Assembly: GCA_944328665.1 (NCBI GenBank)
Contig: CALVHS010000035.1
Coordinates: 1 to 64,000 of the forward strand
DNA from: an uncultured Clostridia bacterium
Lineage (GTDB): Bacteria > Bacillota > Clostridia > Christensenellales > Borkfalkiaceae
DNA: 64,000 nucleotides
Direction of reading: 5' to 3'
Positions 41,883-51,149 of this stretch are shown here, piece after piece (position 1 is the first letter of the stretch; each line of letters starts with the position of its first letter). The notes under the pieces were generated by a model that made no database searches, was not told the origin of the DNA, and saw nothing but the letters and a program-made list of their open reading frames with translations. A program made the translations under genes and the position numbers.

Positions 41883-42194
41883 TTACCGCACGGCGCGCAC
41901 CAAAACTTCCTGCCCGGGAAAGATCTCTTCCCCGTTCCAAAGGGCAAATTCGTCCGGCTCCGTCCCCGTCTGCGCACAGAGGGAGGCGGGCGAGTCCCCC
42001 GCCGCCGCGGTGCGGACGCAGAGCGCGCCCGTCGGAAAAAGGAGCATTTCCCCCTCTTCCGGCGGACAGAAAAGGCGATTGAGGCGCACGACGGACAACT
42101 CCGTCACCCCCGCCGCGCGGCAGAGGGAGGCAAGGCAGTCCCCCTCGCATACCGGCACGATGCCGAACGGATTGTCTTCTCTCTTGAACATCAT
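41883..42194 (-). CDS. Small protein with two LysM-like repeats
   Basis: A 103-aa protein with two degenerate LysM-type repeats (about residues 14-55 and 62-102). Each shows a GD-(x)2-ASLC-(x)n-N-G/L pattern ending in a hydrophobic strand (MLLFP, EVLVR). LysM binds peptidoglycan or chitin-like glycans. No signal peptide is seen, so it could act inside the mother cell on the forespore surface, as SafA-like coat proteins do. There is no ribosome site before the ATG, and the -10-like element lies only eight bases upstream, so the mRNA may be leaderless. Confidence 0.65.
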   Translation of the reverse strand: MMFKREDNPFGIVPVCEGDCLASLCRAAGVTELSVVRLNRLFCPPEEGEMLLFPTGALCVRTAAAGDSPASLCAQTGTEPDEFALWNGEEIFPGQEVLVRAVR

Positions 42195-42202
42195 AGCATT
42201 GT

Positions 42203-42230
42203 ATTATATGCAAAGCGGAGAAAAATATGC
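42203..42230 (-). promoter_or_regulatory. Sigma-E-like promoter of the LysM gene
   Basis: GCATATT (42230-42224), 13-base spacer, CATATAAT (42210-42203). This resembles the Bacillus sigma-E form (kmATATT, 13-15 bases, CATACAnT) better than a sigma-A promoter, since no TTGACA-like box is at the right place. Confidence 0.4.
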
Positions 42231-42242
42231 CGCCCCGCACCG

Positions 42243-42271
42243 TCATAAAGCCCGTCCGCAACAGATATAAT
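42243..42271 (+). promoter_or_regulatory. Sigma-E-like promoter of spoVB
   Basis: TCATAAA (42243-42249), 14-base spacer, GATATAAT (42264-42271). The -10 region and the bases after it (ATATAATACAATGC) are identical to those of the opposite LysM promoter. Confidence 0.35.
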
Positions 42272-42337
42272 ACAATGCGACGGTTTTTGCGCCCATCCGC
42301 CGGAAACCGCGCGAATCTACGCCGCGGAGCCTGCAAA

Positions 42338-43840
42338 TTGAGCAAAGAAAACCTCTTCCGTACCGCCGCCTACGTGACCGTCTTTTCGGTGGCGGAAAAA
42401 TTTTTCGGCTTCCTATACCGCATCATCCTCTCCCGCACCCTCGGCGCGGAAGGCATGGGACTGTACCAGCTCGCCCTCTCCGTCTTTGCCGTGCTCGTAA
42501 CGGCGACCTCGTCCGGCATCCCCCTGACCGTCTCGCGGCTGATCACCAAACACCGCACGCGGGGGAACAAGCGGGGCGAATACGCCTCCGTGACGGCGGC
42601 GATCGTCTGCGTGCTCGCTTTTTCTCTGCCCGTGTTCTGCCTTTTGTTTTTCGGGCACGGCCTCTTCGGCTTCCTCTTTTCCGACCCGCGCTGCATGGCG
42701 CTGCTCCTCATCCTGCTGCCCGCGCTCACCTTCAATTCCGTCTATTCCGTCCTGCGCGGAGCGCTGTGGGGAAATAAAAAATTTATCCCCTATTGCGTCA
42801 TCGACCTCGTCGAGGAGCTGTGCATGATCGGCATGGGCGTCGTCCTCGTCCACGGCATGACGAGCGTCTTTGACGGCGCCAAGCGCATCGCCTTCGCCAT
42901 CGTCTTTTCCTATCTCGTCTCCTTTACCCTCGCTTCGATCTATTTCTTCGCCAAGGGAGGAAGATTCGCCGACCCCCGCCCGCAGCTGAAGCCGCTTTTG
43001 TCCTCCGCGCTGCCCATCACGGGGATGCGCACCTCTTCCTCCCTCATCAATTCGGCGATCTCTCTGCTGCTGCCGGCACGGCTGATCGCGGCGGGCATGC
43101 TGCCGGAGGAAGCGATGCGCGGCATCGGCGTGGTCATGGGCATGAGCATGCCCGTCCTCTCCATCCCCGCCACCCTCATCGGATCCCTCGCCCTCGTTAT
43201 GGTGCCCGAACTTGCCGAAAACTATTTCCGCGGCAACCATAAAAGGCTCAGGGACAACATCGAAAAGGCGCTCAAACTCACCTCGCTCATCGCCTGCGCG
43301 ATCATCCCCGCCCTGTTCGCCCTCGGCGAGGACGTCGGCGTCCTTCTCTTCGGCAGCGCCGAGTGCGGCAGGATCATCCGCAACGGCTGCCTCATGCTCC
43401 TGCCTTCGAGCCTCGCCATGATCACGACGAGCATCCTGAATTCGGTCGGTTTCGAAAAGCAGACGTGCGGCTACTTTTTTATCGGCGCGGCGGCGACGCT
43501 GCTATGCACATGGTTCTTGCCCGCCTATATCGGCGTCTATGCGCAGATCGCGGGAGCGGCGGCGGGCGCGGTCATCTCCTGCCTGCTCAATCTCCGGCTC
43601 ATCGCAAAAAAGAGCAAAGAAAAAGTGCGCTTTGCCAAGCACACTCTCCTCTCCGCGGTCAGCATCCTGCCCGCCTGCCTGTTGGGCGGGATGCTGCGCA
43701 ACGTATTCGCCGCCGTGATGCCCCTCTTCCCCGCCGTACTGTTGACGGGGCTCATCCTGCTCGGGGCAGACGCGCTCTTTTTGTTTTCTCTCGGGCTTGC
43801 CGAGCCCCGCTGGGCAAAGGCCCTCGTCAGAAGGGCCTGA
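42338..43840 (+). CDS. spoVB: SpoVB-like oligosaccharide flippase (MOP superfamily)
   Basis: A polytopic membrane protein (500 aa, about 14 helices) of the MurJ/SpoVB/Wzx group, which move lipid-linked wall precursors across the membrane. Typical segments are KFFGFLYRIILSRTLGAEGMGLYQL at the start (split here as KFFGFLYR and LGAEGMGLYQLA) and SLALVMVPELAENYF. SpoVB acts in spore cortex formation in Bacillus. TTG 42338 has GGAG upstream and lies after the expected transcript start; an ATG at 42275 would lie upstream of that start. It could instead serve vegetative lipid II export, as no other flippase is in the window. It ends 14 bases inside the opposing folT gene. Confidence 0.85.
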   Translation: MSKENLFRTAAYVTVFSVAEKFFGFLYRIILSRTLGAEGMGLYQLALSVFAVLVTATSSGIPLTVSRLITKHRTRGNKRGEYASVTAAIVCVLAFSLPVFCLLFFGHGLFGFLFSDPRCMALLLILLPALTFNSVYSVLRGALWGNKKFIPYCVIDLVEELCMIGMGVVLVHGMTSVFDGAKRIAFAIVFSYLVSFTLASIYFFAKGGRFADPRPQLKPLLSSALPITGMRTSSSLINSAISLLLPARLIAAGMLPEEAMRGIGVVMGMSMPVLSIPATLIGSLALVMVPELAENYFRGNHKRLRDNIEKALKLTSLIACAIIPALFALGEDVGVLLFGSAECGRIIRNGCLMLLPSSLAMITTSILNSVGFEKQTCGYFFIGAAATLLCTWFLPAYIGVYAQIAGAAAGAVISCLLNLRLIAKKSKEKVRFAKHTLLSAVSILPACLLGGMLRNVFAAVMPLFPAVLLTGLILLGADALFLFSLGLAEPRWAKALVRRA

Positions 43841-44477
43841 CGGCGGGCTCCGCCTTTGTCCCGCCTCTCCCACGCGCGGAAAGCTCTTCACGGAAAAAGC
43901 CGAACAGCCTGGACGCGGCCAGCACAGATAAGACGACGGCGGCCGCCGCGACGTTCGCCGCATACACGACCGTCTGCGTGATCAGCCTTCCGCTCAAAAA
44001 CACCCAAAAAGTCTTGCCTTCGACGACGCTCGGCATAAACAACTGCAGATAGCCGTAATTGACGACGGAATTGAGAAAGCAGGTGATCAAAAGATATCCC
44101 GCCGCCAGCGCCGCCAGCGCCTTGCCGAAGATGCCCGCCCTTCCGCGCAGGGGGAGCTTGCGGAATGCGCCCGCGATCGCGCCGAACAGCCCGAGCGTCA
44201 GCCCGAACAGCCAATACACGTCCTGCGGCACGAGCAAAAAGCCGATCGCATCCCCCAAAAAGCCGACCAAAAAGCCGGGCAGCGGCCCGAACAGGAAGCC
44301 CGCAAAAAAGCAGACGAAATAAGTAAAGGTGATCTTCGTGCTCGGCGCGGAGATCTCGACGAAGGAATTGACGACGACGCCGAGGGCGACGAACACGGCA
44401 AGATAGGCGATGCGCTTGGCGGAAGAGAGAGAGGCGAAATAACCCGTAAACAGCGCGCGGGAAAGTTTGGACGACAT
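43827..44477 (-). CDS. folT: ECF transporter substrate-binding subunit, FolT-like
   Basis: The membrane S component of an energy-coupling factor vitamin importer (216 aa, six helices). The family block STKITFTYFVCFFAGFLFGP is followed by GFLVGFLGDAIGF and FGLTLGLFGAIAGAF. The upstream THF riboswitch points to folate as substrate. ATG 44477 has GGAGG eight bases upstream. The shared EcfA/EcfT motor genes are not in the window, as usual for group II ECF systems. Confidence 0.88.
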   Translation of the reverse strand: MSSKLSRALFTGYFASLSSAKRIAYLAVFVALGVVVNSFVEISAPSTKITFTYFVCFFAGFLFGPLPGFLVGFLGDAIGFLLVPQDVYWLFGLTLGLFGAIAGAFRKLPLRGRAGIFGKALAALAAGYLLITCFLNSVVNYGYLQLFMPSVVEGKTFWVFLSGRLITQTVVYAANVAAAAVVLSVLAASRLFGFFREELSARGRGGTKAEPAVRPF

Positions 44478-44550
44478 CAAAAAAACCTCCGGAAAATCTC
44501 TGAGAGGCCCGAAGGATAACAGGTACGCCCTCTGCGGGCGTCTTTTTATA

Positions 44551-44645
44551 CAACGGACGCGCCGAACGGCACCGCAGGGAAAAACCCTTTCGTTTGCGAA
44601 CAACGTCCCGTTTCGCAACACTTAACGCGCCTCGGCTACTCTGCA
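44551..44645 (-). ncRNA. THF (tetrahydrofolate) riboswitch
   Basis: The minus-strand leader of folT contains the class hallmarks in order: GAGTAG, GCGCGTTAAGTGT, CGGGACGTTG, AACGAAAGGG, CCTGCGGTG and TCCG. They match the known folT-motif consensus (GAGUAG, CGCGUUAAGUGU, GGGAUGUCG, AACGAAG, GCGGUGA, UCCG). GCCGA and TCGGC can form the P2 stem. A further ACGCCC/GGGCGT hairpin and a region near the ribosome site follow without a T-run, so control is probably at translation, shutting folate import when THF is high. Confidence 0.8.
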
Positions 44646-44656
44646 TGTTTGCCGTT

Positions 44657-44685
44657 ATTATAAAACTTTTTTCCCCTCTTGTCAA
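44657..44685 (-). promoter_or_regulatory. folT promoter
   Basis: TTGACA (44685-44680), 17-base spacer, TATAAT (44662-44657): full consensus. Confidence 0.9.
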
Positions 44686-44741
44686 GCGTATGACGGCGCC
44701 CGCGCGGGAATATTTTCTCCTTTCCTCCGCATACTGCGGAT

Positions 44742-45428
44742 ATGGGACTTATCGTATTGCGCACCGCCATCATCTTCCTCGCCCTGCTCGTCGTCATGCG
44801 GCTGATGGGCAAGCGGCAGATCGGGGAAATGCAGCCGTTCGAACTGGTCATCACGCTGCTGATCGCAGAGCTCGCCTGCATCCCGATGGCGGATACCTCC
44901 ATCCCCCTCCTGTACGGGGCGGTCTCCATCCTCACCATCTTCCTGCTGCATCAGGTCATGCTCGTTATCGACCTCAAATGCAAGCCCTTCAAGACGGTGC
45001 TCGGCGGCAAACCTTCCGTCGTCATCAACAGGAACGGCATCGACATCACGCAGCTGAAAAAGAACGACCTCGACCTCTCCGACCTCGTCGAATCCCTGCG
45101 GGGCGCGGGGTACTTTTCCTTTGACGACGTGGAATACGCACTCTACGAGGCGAACGGAAACTTTTCCGCCCTGCCCAAAACGGAAAAGGCGCAGCGGACG
45201 CCTTCCGTCCCCCTCATCGTCATCGAAGAAGGGAAATACGACAAGACGAACCTGGAAAAGATGCATCTGGACGAAGCCTTTTTCGACGGCGTCCTGCGGA
45301 AACAGAACGCAGGGCGCAAGGGGGTATTCGTCCTCACGGTGGACGGCGGCGGAAAGGCGTACCTGCAGACGTATAAGGAGCGCTGCCGCACCTTTCATAT
45401 CCCCTTGCCGGAAGGTGCGGCATGGTAA
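44742..45428 (+). CDS. DUF421 (YetF-type) membrane protein
   Basis: A 228-aa protein with three N-terminal membrane helices and a cytoplasmic YetF-type domain. The motif RLMGKRQIGEMQPFELVITL is typical of DUF421, and LESLRGAG-like (here VESLRGAGYFSFDDVEYA) marks the second domain. Members affect spore germination and membrane lipid state in Bacillus, but the biochemical role is unsettled. The ribosome site is weak and a small CCGCA/TGCGG hairpin lies over it. It overlaps the DUF4363 gene by seven bases. Confidence 0.88.
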   Translation: MGLIVLRTAIIFLALLVVMRLMGKRQIGEMQPFELVITLLIAELACIPMADTSIPLLYGAVSILTIFLLHQVMLVIDLKCKPFKTVLGGKPSVVINRNGIDITQLKKNDLDLSDLVESLRGAGYFSFDDVEYALYEANGNFSALPKTEKAQRTPSVPLIVIEEGKYDKTNLEKMHLDEAFFDGVLRKQNAGRKGVFVLTVDGGGKAYLQTYKERCRTFHIPLPEGAAW

Positions 45429-45799
45429 AGACGCTCGTCACCCTCCTCCTCTCCGCCGCCCTCCTTGCGGGCGGCGCGGCATTCGAACACTTCTTCGTGC
45501 GGGAAAAATTCGTCCGGATGGAGACGGCGCTGACCGCTCTCGAAGGAAAGGTGCGCGCGGAGAGCGCCGCCCGCGGCGACGCAGAGGCGGTGCGCACGCT
45601 GTGGGAAGAAGAAAAGAGAAAACTGCACGCCGTCATCCCGCACAACGACATCTCCTACATCGACTACTGGCTGGGGGAAGCGGTCAGCCATGTGGAGACG
45701 CAACATTACGATCTCGCCCTCGCCAAGCTCGAAGTCCTGCGCACGATCTGCCGGCAAATCCCCAAAACGTACGGCATCTCCTTTGAAAACGTTTTTTGA
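45422..45799 (+). CDS. DUF4363-like protein
   Basis: A 125-aa protein with an N-terminal membrane helix or signal anchor (about residues 4-22) and a helical outside domain. The segment YWLGEAVSHVETQHYDLALAK (shown here in part) is typical of DUF4363, which commonly sits beside DUF421 genes in Clostridia. Its function is unknown. The overlap with the previous gene suggests the two products work together at the membrane. Confidence 0.8.
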   Translation: MVKTLVTLLLSAALLAGGAAFEHFFVREKFVRMETALTALEGKVRAESAARGDAEAVRTLWEEEKRKLHAVIPHNDISYIDYWLGEAVSHVETQHYDLALAKLEVLRTICRQIPKTYGISFENVF

Positions 45800-45832
45800 T
45801 CATCTATGCCGCGCATAGTACCGCGCAAACAG

Positions 45833-45865
45833 AAAAAAGGGCGATCTTTCTCGCCCCTTTTTTTA
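45833..45865. terminator. Bidirectional terminator
   Basis: AAAAAAGGGCGA and TCGCCC-CTTTTTT around a short loop end the DUF4363 transcript on one side and uvrBA on the other. Confidence 0.85.
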
Positions 45866-48679
45866 TTTAAGTATTTTTTTGAGGAATTGCCCCGTATAAC
45901 TGTCCTTGCAGGCGGCGATCTGTTCGGGGGTGCCCGTCGCCACGATCTCCCCTCCGAAGTCGCCCCCTTCCCGTCCGAGATCGACGATCCAGTCGGCGAC
46001 TTTGATCACATCAAGATTGTGCTCGATGACGATGACGGTATTGCCCGCGCCCTTCAGCCTCTGCAGCACCCGGATGAGTTTGTCCACGTCGTAACTGTGC
46101 AGCCCCGTCGTCGGCTCGTCGAGGATATAGCACGTCCTGCCCGTCGAGCGCTTGGAAAGTTCCGTCGCCAGTTTGACGCGCTGCGCTTCTCCTCCCGAGA
46201 GGGTGGTCGCGCTCTGCCCCAACTTGATATACCCGAGCCCCACGTCGTTGATCGTCTTGAGTTTATGATAGACGGAAGGGACGGGCTTGAAAAACTCGCA
46301 CGCCTCTTCGATGGTCATGTCCAGCACTTCGGCAATATTTTTGCCCTTATAGCGCACTTCCAACGTCTCGCGGTTGTACCGCTTTCCGCCGCAAACCTCG
46401 CAGGGCACGAAGATGTCCGGCAAAAAATGCATCTCGATCTTGATGATGCCGTCGCCGAAGCAATGTTCGCACCTGCCGCCCGAGACGTTGAAGGAGAACC
46501 TGCCCGCTTTATAGCCGCGCTCGCGCGCATCTGCCGTGGCGGCGAACAGCTCCCTGATCATGCCGAACACGCCCGTATACGTGGCGGGGTTGCTGCGGGG
46601 CGTCCTGCCGATGGGCGACTGGTCGATGGCGATGACCTTGTCAAAATACCCCAGCCCCTCGCAGCCGTCGCACTTTCCCGTCGGCAGGTGCGCACCGTTG
46701 AGTTCGTTCGCCATAAAGGGATACACGATCTCGTTGACGAGCGAACTTTTGCCCGAACCGGAAACGCCCGTGACCGCCGTGAACAGCCCGACGGGGATCT
46801 CCACGTCGATGCCTTTCAAGTTGTTCTGGCGGCAGTTTTTGATCTTGAACCAACGCCCGTCCGGCGCCTGCCGCACGGGAGGGATCTCGATCTTCCGCCT
46901 GCCGGAAAGATAGTCCCCCGTAATGGACGCGGGGCATGCCATGATCTCTTCGGCGGTGCCGCAGGCGACCACTTCGCCCCCGTGCACGCCCGCCTTGGGC
47001 CCGATATCCACGATATAGTCCGCCGCCCGCATGGTGTCCTCGTCATGTTCGACCACGATGAGCGTGTTGCCGAGGTCGCGCAGATTTTTCAACGTATTGA
47101 GCAATTTTTCGTTGTCCCTCTGATGCAGCCCGATGCTCGGCTCGTCGAGGATGTAGAGGACGCCCGTCAGCCCGCTGCCGATCTGCGTGGCGAGGCGGAT
47201 GCGCTGCGCCTCACCGCCCGAAAGGGTGCCCGCGCTGCGCGCGAGGCTGAGGTAGGACAGCCCGACGTTGCGCAAAAAATTCAGCCGCGCCCCGATCTCC
47301 TTCAAGATGACGTCGGCGATCAGATGTTCCGTCCTGCTCAGCTGCAGCGCTTCGAAAAAACCGTACAGCTCCTCGACGGACATCTCGCAGAGTTCGGCGA
47401 TGTTCTTGCCCCCCACATAGACGGAAAGTGCCTCTTTTTTCAGCCGCCTGCCCCCGCAGGAAGGGCAGGGAAGGTCGGTGATATACCGCTCGATCTCCCC
47501 TTTCACCCCCTCGCTCTCCGTGTTCTGATAGCGGCGGGTGAGCGAATTGACGAAGCCTTCCCAAGCGATCTGATAGGTGCCGTGAAAGTTATAAGCGTCG
47601 TAACGCATGGGGATCTTTTCTCCGCCCGAGCCGTACATGAGGATATCGTATTGCGCTTTGGGCAGATCTTTGACGGGCACGTCCATGTCGATGCCGTAGT
47701 GTTCGGCGACCGCCTCCACATACATATTGTTGGTCTTTTGGCTGTCCAAAAACCATCCCCCCACCTTGATCGCCCCTTGGCGGAGCGTTTTATTTTTGTC
47801 GGGGCAGATGAGCGCCTCGTCTACGATCTGCTTGAAGCCCAGCCCGGAACATTCGGGGCAGGCGCCGTACGGGGTATTGAAGGAAAAGAGGCGCGGCTCG
47901 ATCTCTTCGATGCTGATGCCGCAATCGGGACAGGCGTATTTTGTAGAATACAGGTCTTCTTTCCCTTCGCAGTCGATGACCGCCAGCCCGTCCGCCAGCC
48001 GCAGCGCGTTTTCCAAACTGTCCGTCAACCGCTTTTGTATGCCGTCCTTGACGACGAGGCGGTCGACGACCACGCCGATATTGTGCTTGACGTTCTTTTC
48101 GAGGCGGATCTCCTCCTGCAAGTCGTAGACGATCCCGTCCACTTTGACCCTGCCGTACCCGCCCTTGCGATACGATTCGAACTCTTTGGCGTATTCCCCC
48201 TTTCTGCCGCGCACGACGGGCGCCTCGATGAGGATCTTGCTCCCCTCCGGCATCGCCATCACCTTATCGGCGATCTCGTCCACCGTCTGGCGGCGGATCT
48301 CCCTGCCGCACGCGGGGCAGTGCGGGATGCCGACGCGGGCGAACAAAAGCCGCATATAGTCGTAGATCTCCGTCACCGTACCCACCGTAGAACGGGGATT
48401 GTGCGAGGTCGTCTTTTGATCGATGGAAATGGCGGGAGAAAGCCCGTCGATGGACTCCACGTCCGGCTTTTCCATCTGCCCCAAAAACTGACGGGCATAG
48501 GAAGAAAGGCTCTCCACATACCGCCGCTGCCCTTCGGCAAAGATGGTATCGAAGGCGAGGGTGGACTTGCCGCTGCCGGAAAGCCCCGTAAAGACGACCA
48601 GTTTGTCCCGCGGGATATGCACGTCGATGTTCTTTAAGTTGTTCTCTTTGGCGCCCTTGACAAAAATTTCGTTCTTCAT
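45863..48679 (-). CDS. uvrA: Excinuclease ABC subunit A (UvrA)
   Basis: The damage-recognition ATPase of nucleotide excision repair. The 938-aa protein has two ABC modules: Walker [13 protein letters not shown] near residue 31 and [11 protein letters not shown] in the second half, each with an LSGGEAQR signature, and zinc-binding Cys pairs ([23 protein letters not shown]). Length and motifs are normal. It follows uvrB by seven bases. Confidence 0.98.
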   Translation of the reverse strand: MKNEIFVKGAKENNLKNIDVHIPRDKLVVFTGLSGSGKSTLAFDTIFAEGQRRYVESLSSYARQFLGQMEKPDVESIDGLSPAISIDQKTTSHNPRSTVGTVTEIYDYMRLLFARVGIPHCPACGREIRRQTVDEIADKVMAMPEGSKILIEAPVVRGRKGEYAKEFESYRKGGYGRVKVDGIVYDLQEEIRLEKNVKHNIGVVVDRLVVKDGIQKRLTDSLENALRLADGLAVIDCEGKEDLYSTKYACPDCGISIEEIEPRLFSFNTPYGACPECSGLGFKQIVDEALICPDKNKTLRQGAIKVGGWFLDSQKTNNMYVEAVAEHYGIDMDVPVKDLPKAQYDILMYGSGGEKIPMRYDAYNFHGTYQIAWEGFVNSLTRRYQNTESEGVKGEIERYITDLPCPSCGGRRLKKEALSVYVGGKNIAELCEMSVEELYGFFEALQLSRTEHLIADVILKEIGARLNFLRNVGLSYLSLARSAGTLSGGEAQRIRLATQIGSGLTGVLYILDEPSIGLHQRDNEKLLNTLKNLRDLGNTLIVVEHDEDTMRAADYIVDIGPKAGVHGGEVVACGTAEEIMACPASITGDYLSGRRKIEIPPVRQAPDGRWFKIKNCRQNNLKGIDVEIPVGLFTAVTGVSGSGKSSLVNEIVYPFMANELNGAHLPTGKCDGCEGLGYFDKVIAIDQSPIGRTPRSNPATYTGVFGMIRELFAATADARERGYKAGRFSFNVSGGRCEHCFGDGIIKIEMHFLPDIFVPCEVCGGKRYNRETLEVRYKGKNIAEVLDMTIEEACEFFKPVPSVYHKLKTINDVGLGYIKLGQSATTLSGGEAQRVKLATELSKRSTGRTCYILDEPTTGLHSYDVDKLIRVLQRLKGAGNTVIVIEHNLDVIKVADWIVDLGREGGDFGGEIVATGTPEQIAACKDSYTGQFLKKILK

Positions 48680-48686
48680 CTTGCCT

Positions 48687-50651
48687 TTACCTTTTCAGCA
48701 GCCTTCTCTTCAAAATGTTGATGGTGTCGCGGATCTCGATCGCCTTTTCGAAATCGAGCTGGTTGGAGGCGACTTTCATCAGCGCCTTCAGCTTTTCGAT
48801 CTCGTCGGGGATATCCTCCTGTCTGATCTTCTCCGCAGGCAGGCGCGCCTTTTTCTGCGTGATGGCGATCGTGCTCTTTACGTCCTTGACGATCGTCCTG
48901 GGCGTGATGCCGTGCGCCTCGTTATACGCCTTCTGCGCCGCACGGCGGCGCTCGGTCTCCCCGATGGCGCGCTCCATGCTGCCCGTGACCGTGTCCGCAT
49001 ACAGGATGACCCGCCCTTCCGCGTTGCGCGCGGCGCGGCCGATGGTCTGGATGAGGGAGGTGTCGCTGCGCAAAAAGCCCTCTTTATCCGCGTCCAGAAT
49101 GGCGACCAGCTTGACTTCGGGCATGTCCAGCCCTTCGCGCAAGAGATTGATGCCGCACAGCACGTCGAACTCGCCGCTCCGGAGCCCGTTGACGATATCG
49201 ATGCGTTCGAGCGTGTCGATGTCGCTGTGCATATAACGCACCTTGACGCCGTTCTCTTTGAGAAAATCTGTCAGATTTTCCGCCATCCGCTTGGTCAGGG
49301 TCGTGATGAGCGTCCTCCCGCCGCCGTTCGAGACCTTTTTGATCTCGCCGAGCAGGTCGTCGATCTGTCCCTTTACGGGACGCACTACGACTTCGGGATC
49401 CAAAAGGCCCGTCGGGCGGATGATCTGTTCGACGATCTGCCCCGCCTCCTTCAACTCGTACTCGGCGGGCGTCGCCGAGACGCAGATGAGCTGCGGCACG
49501 CGCGCGTCGAACTCTTCGAACGTGAGCGGCCTGTTGTCGTATGCCGAACGCATGCGGAAACCGTATTCGACGAGGTTTTTTTTGCGGGAGAGGTCGCCGT
49601 GGTACATCGCACGGATCTGCGGGATGGTCATGTGGCTCTCGTCGATAAAGACGAGAAAATTATCCGGAAAATAGTCGAGCAGCGTAAAGGACGGCTCGCC
49701 CGGCTTTCTGCCGTCGAAATAACGGCTGTAATTTTCCACCCCTTTGCAATAGCCGACCTCGCGCATCATCTCGATGTCGCACTCGGTGCGCTGCTCGAGA
49801 CGCTGCGCTTCCAGCAGTTTTCCTTCCTCGCGGAACGCCTTGACCTCCGTTTGCATGTCGCGCTCGATCGCCTCGATGGCGGACAGCAGCTTTTGGCTGC
49901 CCACCGCGTAATGGCTGGCGGGGAAAATACAGGCGTGCTTCAGGTCGGCGGTGATCTTGCCCGTCACCACCTCTTCCTCGCACAGGCGGTCGATCTCGTC
50001 CCCGAAAAATTCGACGCGGATGGCGATCTCGGACGCGCCCGCGGGAAAGATCTCCACAATGTCTCCCCGCACGCGGAAGGTCGCGCGGGAAAAATCGACG
50101 TCGTTGCGGGTGTACTGCAATTCGATGAGGCGGCGGATCAGCTCGTCGCGGGAGAGGCTGTCCCCCGGGCGGAGAGAGACGGCAAGTTTGAAGTATTCCT
50201 CCGGAGCGCCCAAGCCGTAGATGCAGGAGACGCTGGCGACGACGAGGGTGTCCTGCCGTTCCCCGAGGGATGCCGTGGCGGCGTTGCGCAGCTTGTCGAT
50301 CTCGTCATTGACCGCCATATCCTTTTCGATATAGGTGTCCGTACTGGGGATATAGCTCTCCGGCTGATAATAGTCGTAATATGAAACGAAATACTCCACG
50401 CGGTTGTGCGGAAAAAACTCACGGAATTCGTTGCACAGCTGCGCCGCGAGCGTCTTGTTGTGGGCGATGACGAGCGTCGGCCGGTTGACATTTTTGATGA
50501 TGTTCGCCATCGTGAACGTCTTGCCGCTGCCCGTGACGCCGACGAGCACTTGCGTGCGGATGCCGTCGAGCACCCCCTCCGTCAATTTTTCGATCGCCTG
50601 CGGCTGATCGCCCGTCGGACGGTACGGCGATACCAGTTCAAAATGATCCAT
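48687..50651 (-). CDS. uvrB: Excinuclease ABC subunit B (UvrB)
   Basis: The helicase-like subunit that verifies damage with UvrA and loads UvrC. The 654-aa protein has Walker [10 protein letters not shown], the beta-hairpin region [12 protein letters not shown], the DEAD-type box DESH, helicase motif VI (QTIGRAARN) and the C-terminal UVR domain that binds UvrC. It is first in a uvrB-uvrA operon with a strong promoter. Confidence 0.98.
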   Translation of the reverse strand: MDHFELVSPYRPTGDQPQAIEKLTEGVLDGIRTQVLVGVTGSGKTFTMANIIKNVNRPTLVIAHNKTLAAQLCNEFREFFPHNRVEYFVSYYDYYQPESYIPSTDTYIEKDMAVNDEIDKLRNAATASLGERQDTLVVASVSCIYGLGAPEEYFKLAVSLRPGDSLSRDELIRRLIELQYTRNDVDFSRATFRVRGDIVEIFPAGASEIAIRVEFFGDEIDRLCEEEVVTGKITADLKHACIFPASHYAVGSQKLLSAIEAIERDMQTEVKAFREEGKLLEAQRLEQRTECDIEMMREVGYCKGVENYSRYFDGRKPGEPSFTLLDYFPDNFLVFIDESHMTIPQIRAMYHGDLSRKKNLVEYGFRMRSAYDNRPLTFEEFDARVPQLICVSATPAEYELKEAGQIVEQIIRPTGLLDPEVVVRPVKGQIDDLLGEIKKVSNGGGRTLITTLTKRMAENLTDFLKENGVKVRYMHSDIDTLERIDIVNGLRSGEFDVLCGINLLREGLDMPEVKLVAILDADKEGFLRSDTSLIQTIGRAARNAEGRVILYADTVTGSMERAIGETERRRAAQKAYNEAHGITPRTIVKDVKSTIAITQKKARLPAEKIRQEDIPDEIEKLKALMKVASNQLDFEKAIEIRDTINILKRRLLKR

Positions 50652-50679
50652 ACTTTGCGATCCCGTACAAAATTTTTTA

Positions 50680-50693
50680 CAAACAAATGTTTA
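50680..50693. promoter_or_regulatory. Candidate LexA box of uvrBA
   Basis: TAAACATTTGTTTG on the minus strand, about 11-24 bases after the expected transcription start. It shares AACATTTGTTTG with the LexA-like box at 16295-16308 and is close to the Gram-positive consensus CGAAC-N4-GTTYG. Confidence 0.4.
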
Positions 50694-50709
50694 TATCTTT
50701 CCTCTCAGT

Positions 50710-50738
50710 ATTATAGCGCAAATCCGTCCGTTTGTCAA
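50710..50738 (-). promoter_or_regulatory. uvrBA promoter
   Basis: TTGACA (50738-50733), 17-base spacer, TATAAT (50715-50710): full consensus. Confidence 0.9.
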
Positions 50739-50780
50739 ACCGATAGACGGGCAAAAAAGAAAAGGCGGCGGCGCCGCTTT

Positions 50781-51140
50781 TCAGGAAAAGATCGCTTTGA
50801 GGAGCAGCCCGACGAGAAAAGTGACGACGGCGCCCGCCGCGGACAGGAGGATGCGAAAGGCGATGCCCCGCCGCACCTGCTGCCGCGCCCGCGGATATGC
50901 CGCCCCGTTCGGATGCAGCGTGATGACATACATCTTTTCCCCCTTGCGCTCGGAGCGGATGAGTTCGAAGCAGTCGTCCAGTTCGAGGGAGCGAAGGATC
51001 TTGTCCAGCCGCTCGGGCGAAAATTTTTTCCGCGAAGGCAAAACGCCCAACAATTCCGCGGGGCTGACAAGACAGCACCCCCTGCCCCCGCACATCCCGC
51101 ACACGGCGCGCATCACTTCGCTCTCTTCACGGCTCAGCAT
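50781..51140 (-). CDS. Small winged-helix-like protein with C-terminal membrane anchor (copy 1)
   Basis: A 119-aa protein not assigned to a named family. Residues 1-75 look like a winged helix (helices, then VITLHPNGAAY as the wing strand), with a CGMCGGRGCC cluster of cysteines near residue 14. Residues 92-117 form a membrane helix (the LLSAAGAVVTFLVGLLL part), so the domain faces the cytoplasm. It is adjacent and similar in layout to the next gene upstream, sharing the pattern of a strand, P-x-GAAY and an arginine before the anchor. A membrane-held DNA-binding or adaptor role is inferred only. Confidence 0.7.
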   Translation of the reverse strand: MLSREESEVMRAVCGMCGGRGCCLVSPAELLGVLPSRKKFSPERLDKILRSLELDDCFELIRSERKGEKMYVITLHPNGAAYPRARQQVRRGIAFRILLSAAGAVVTFLVGLLLKAIFS

Positions 51141-51149
51141 CTCACCCTC

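Noticed and set aside
45817..45832. Short repeat of CTATGCC/GCGCATAG type resembling the palindrome at 54457
   Set aside because: The centres and arms differ, and it sits directly before a terminator after DUF4363; similarity is probably chance.
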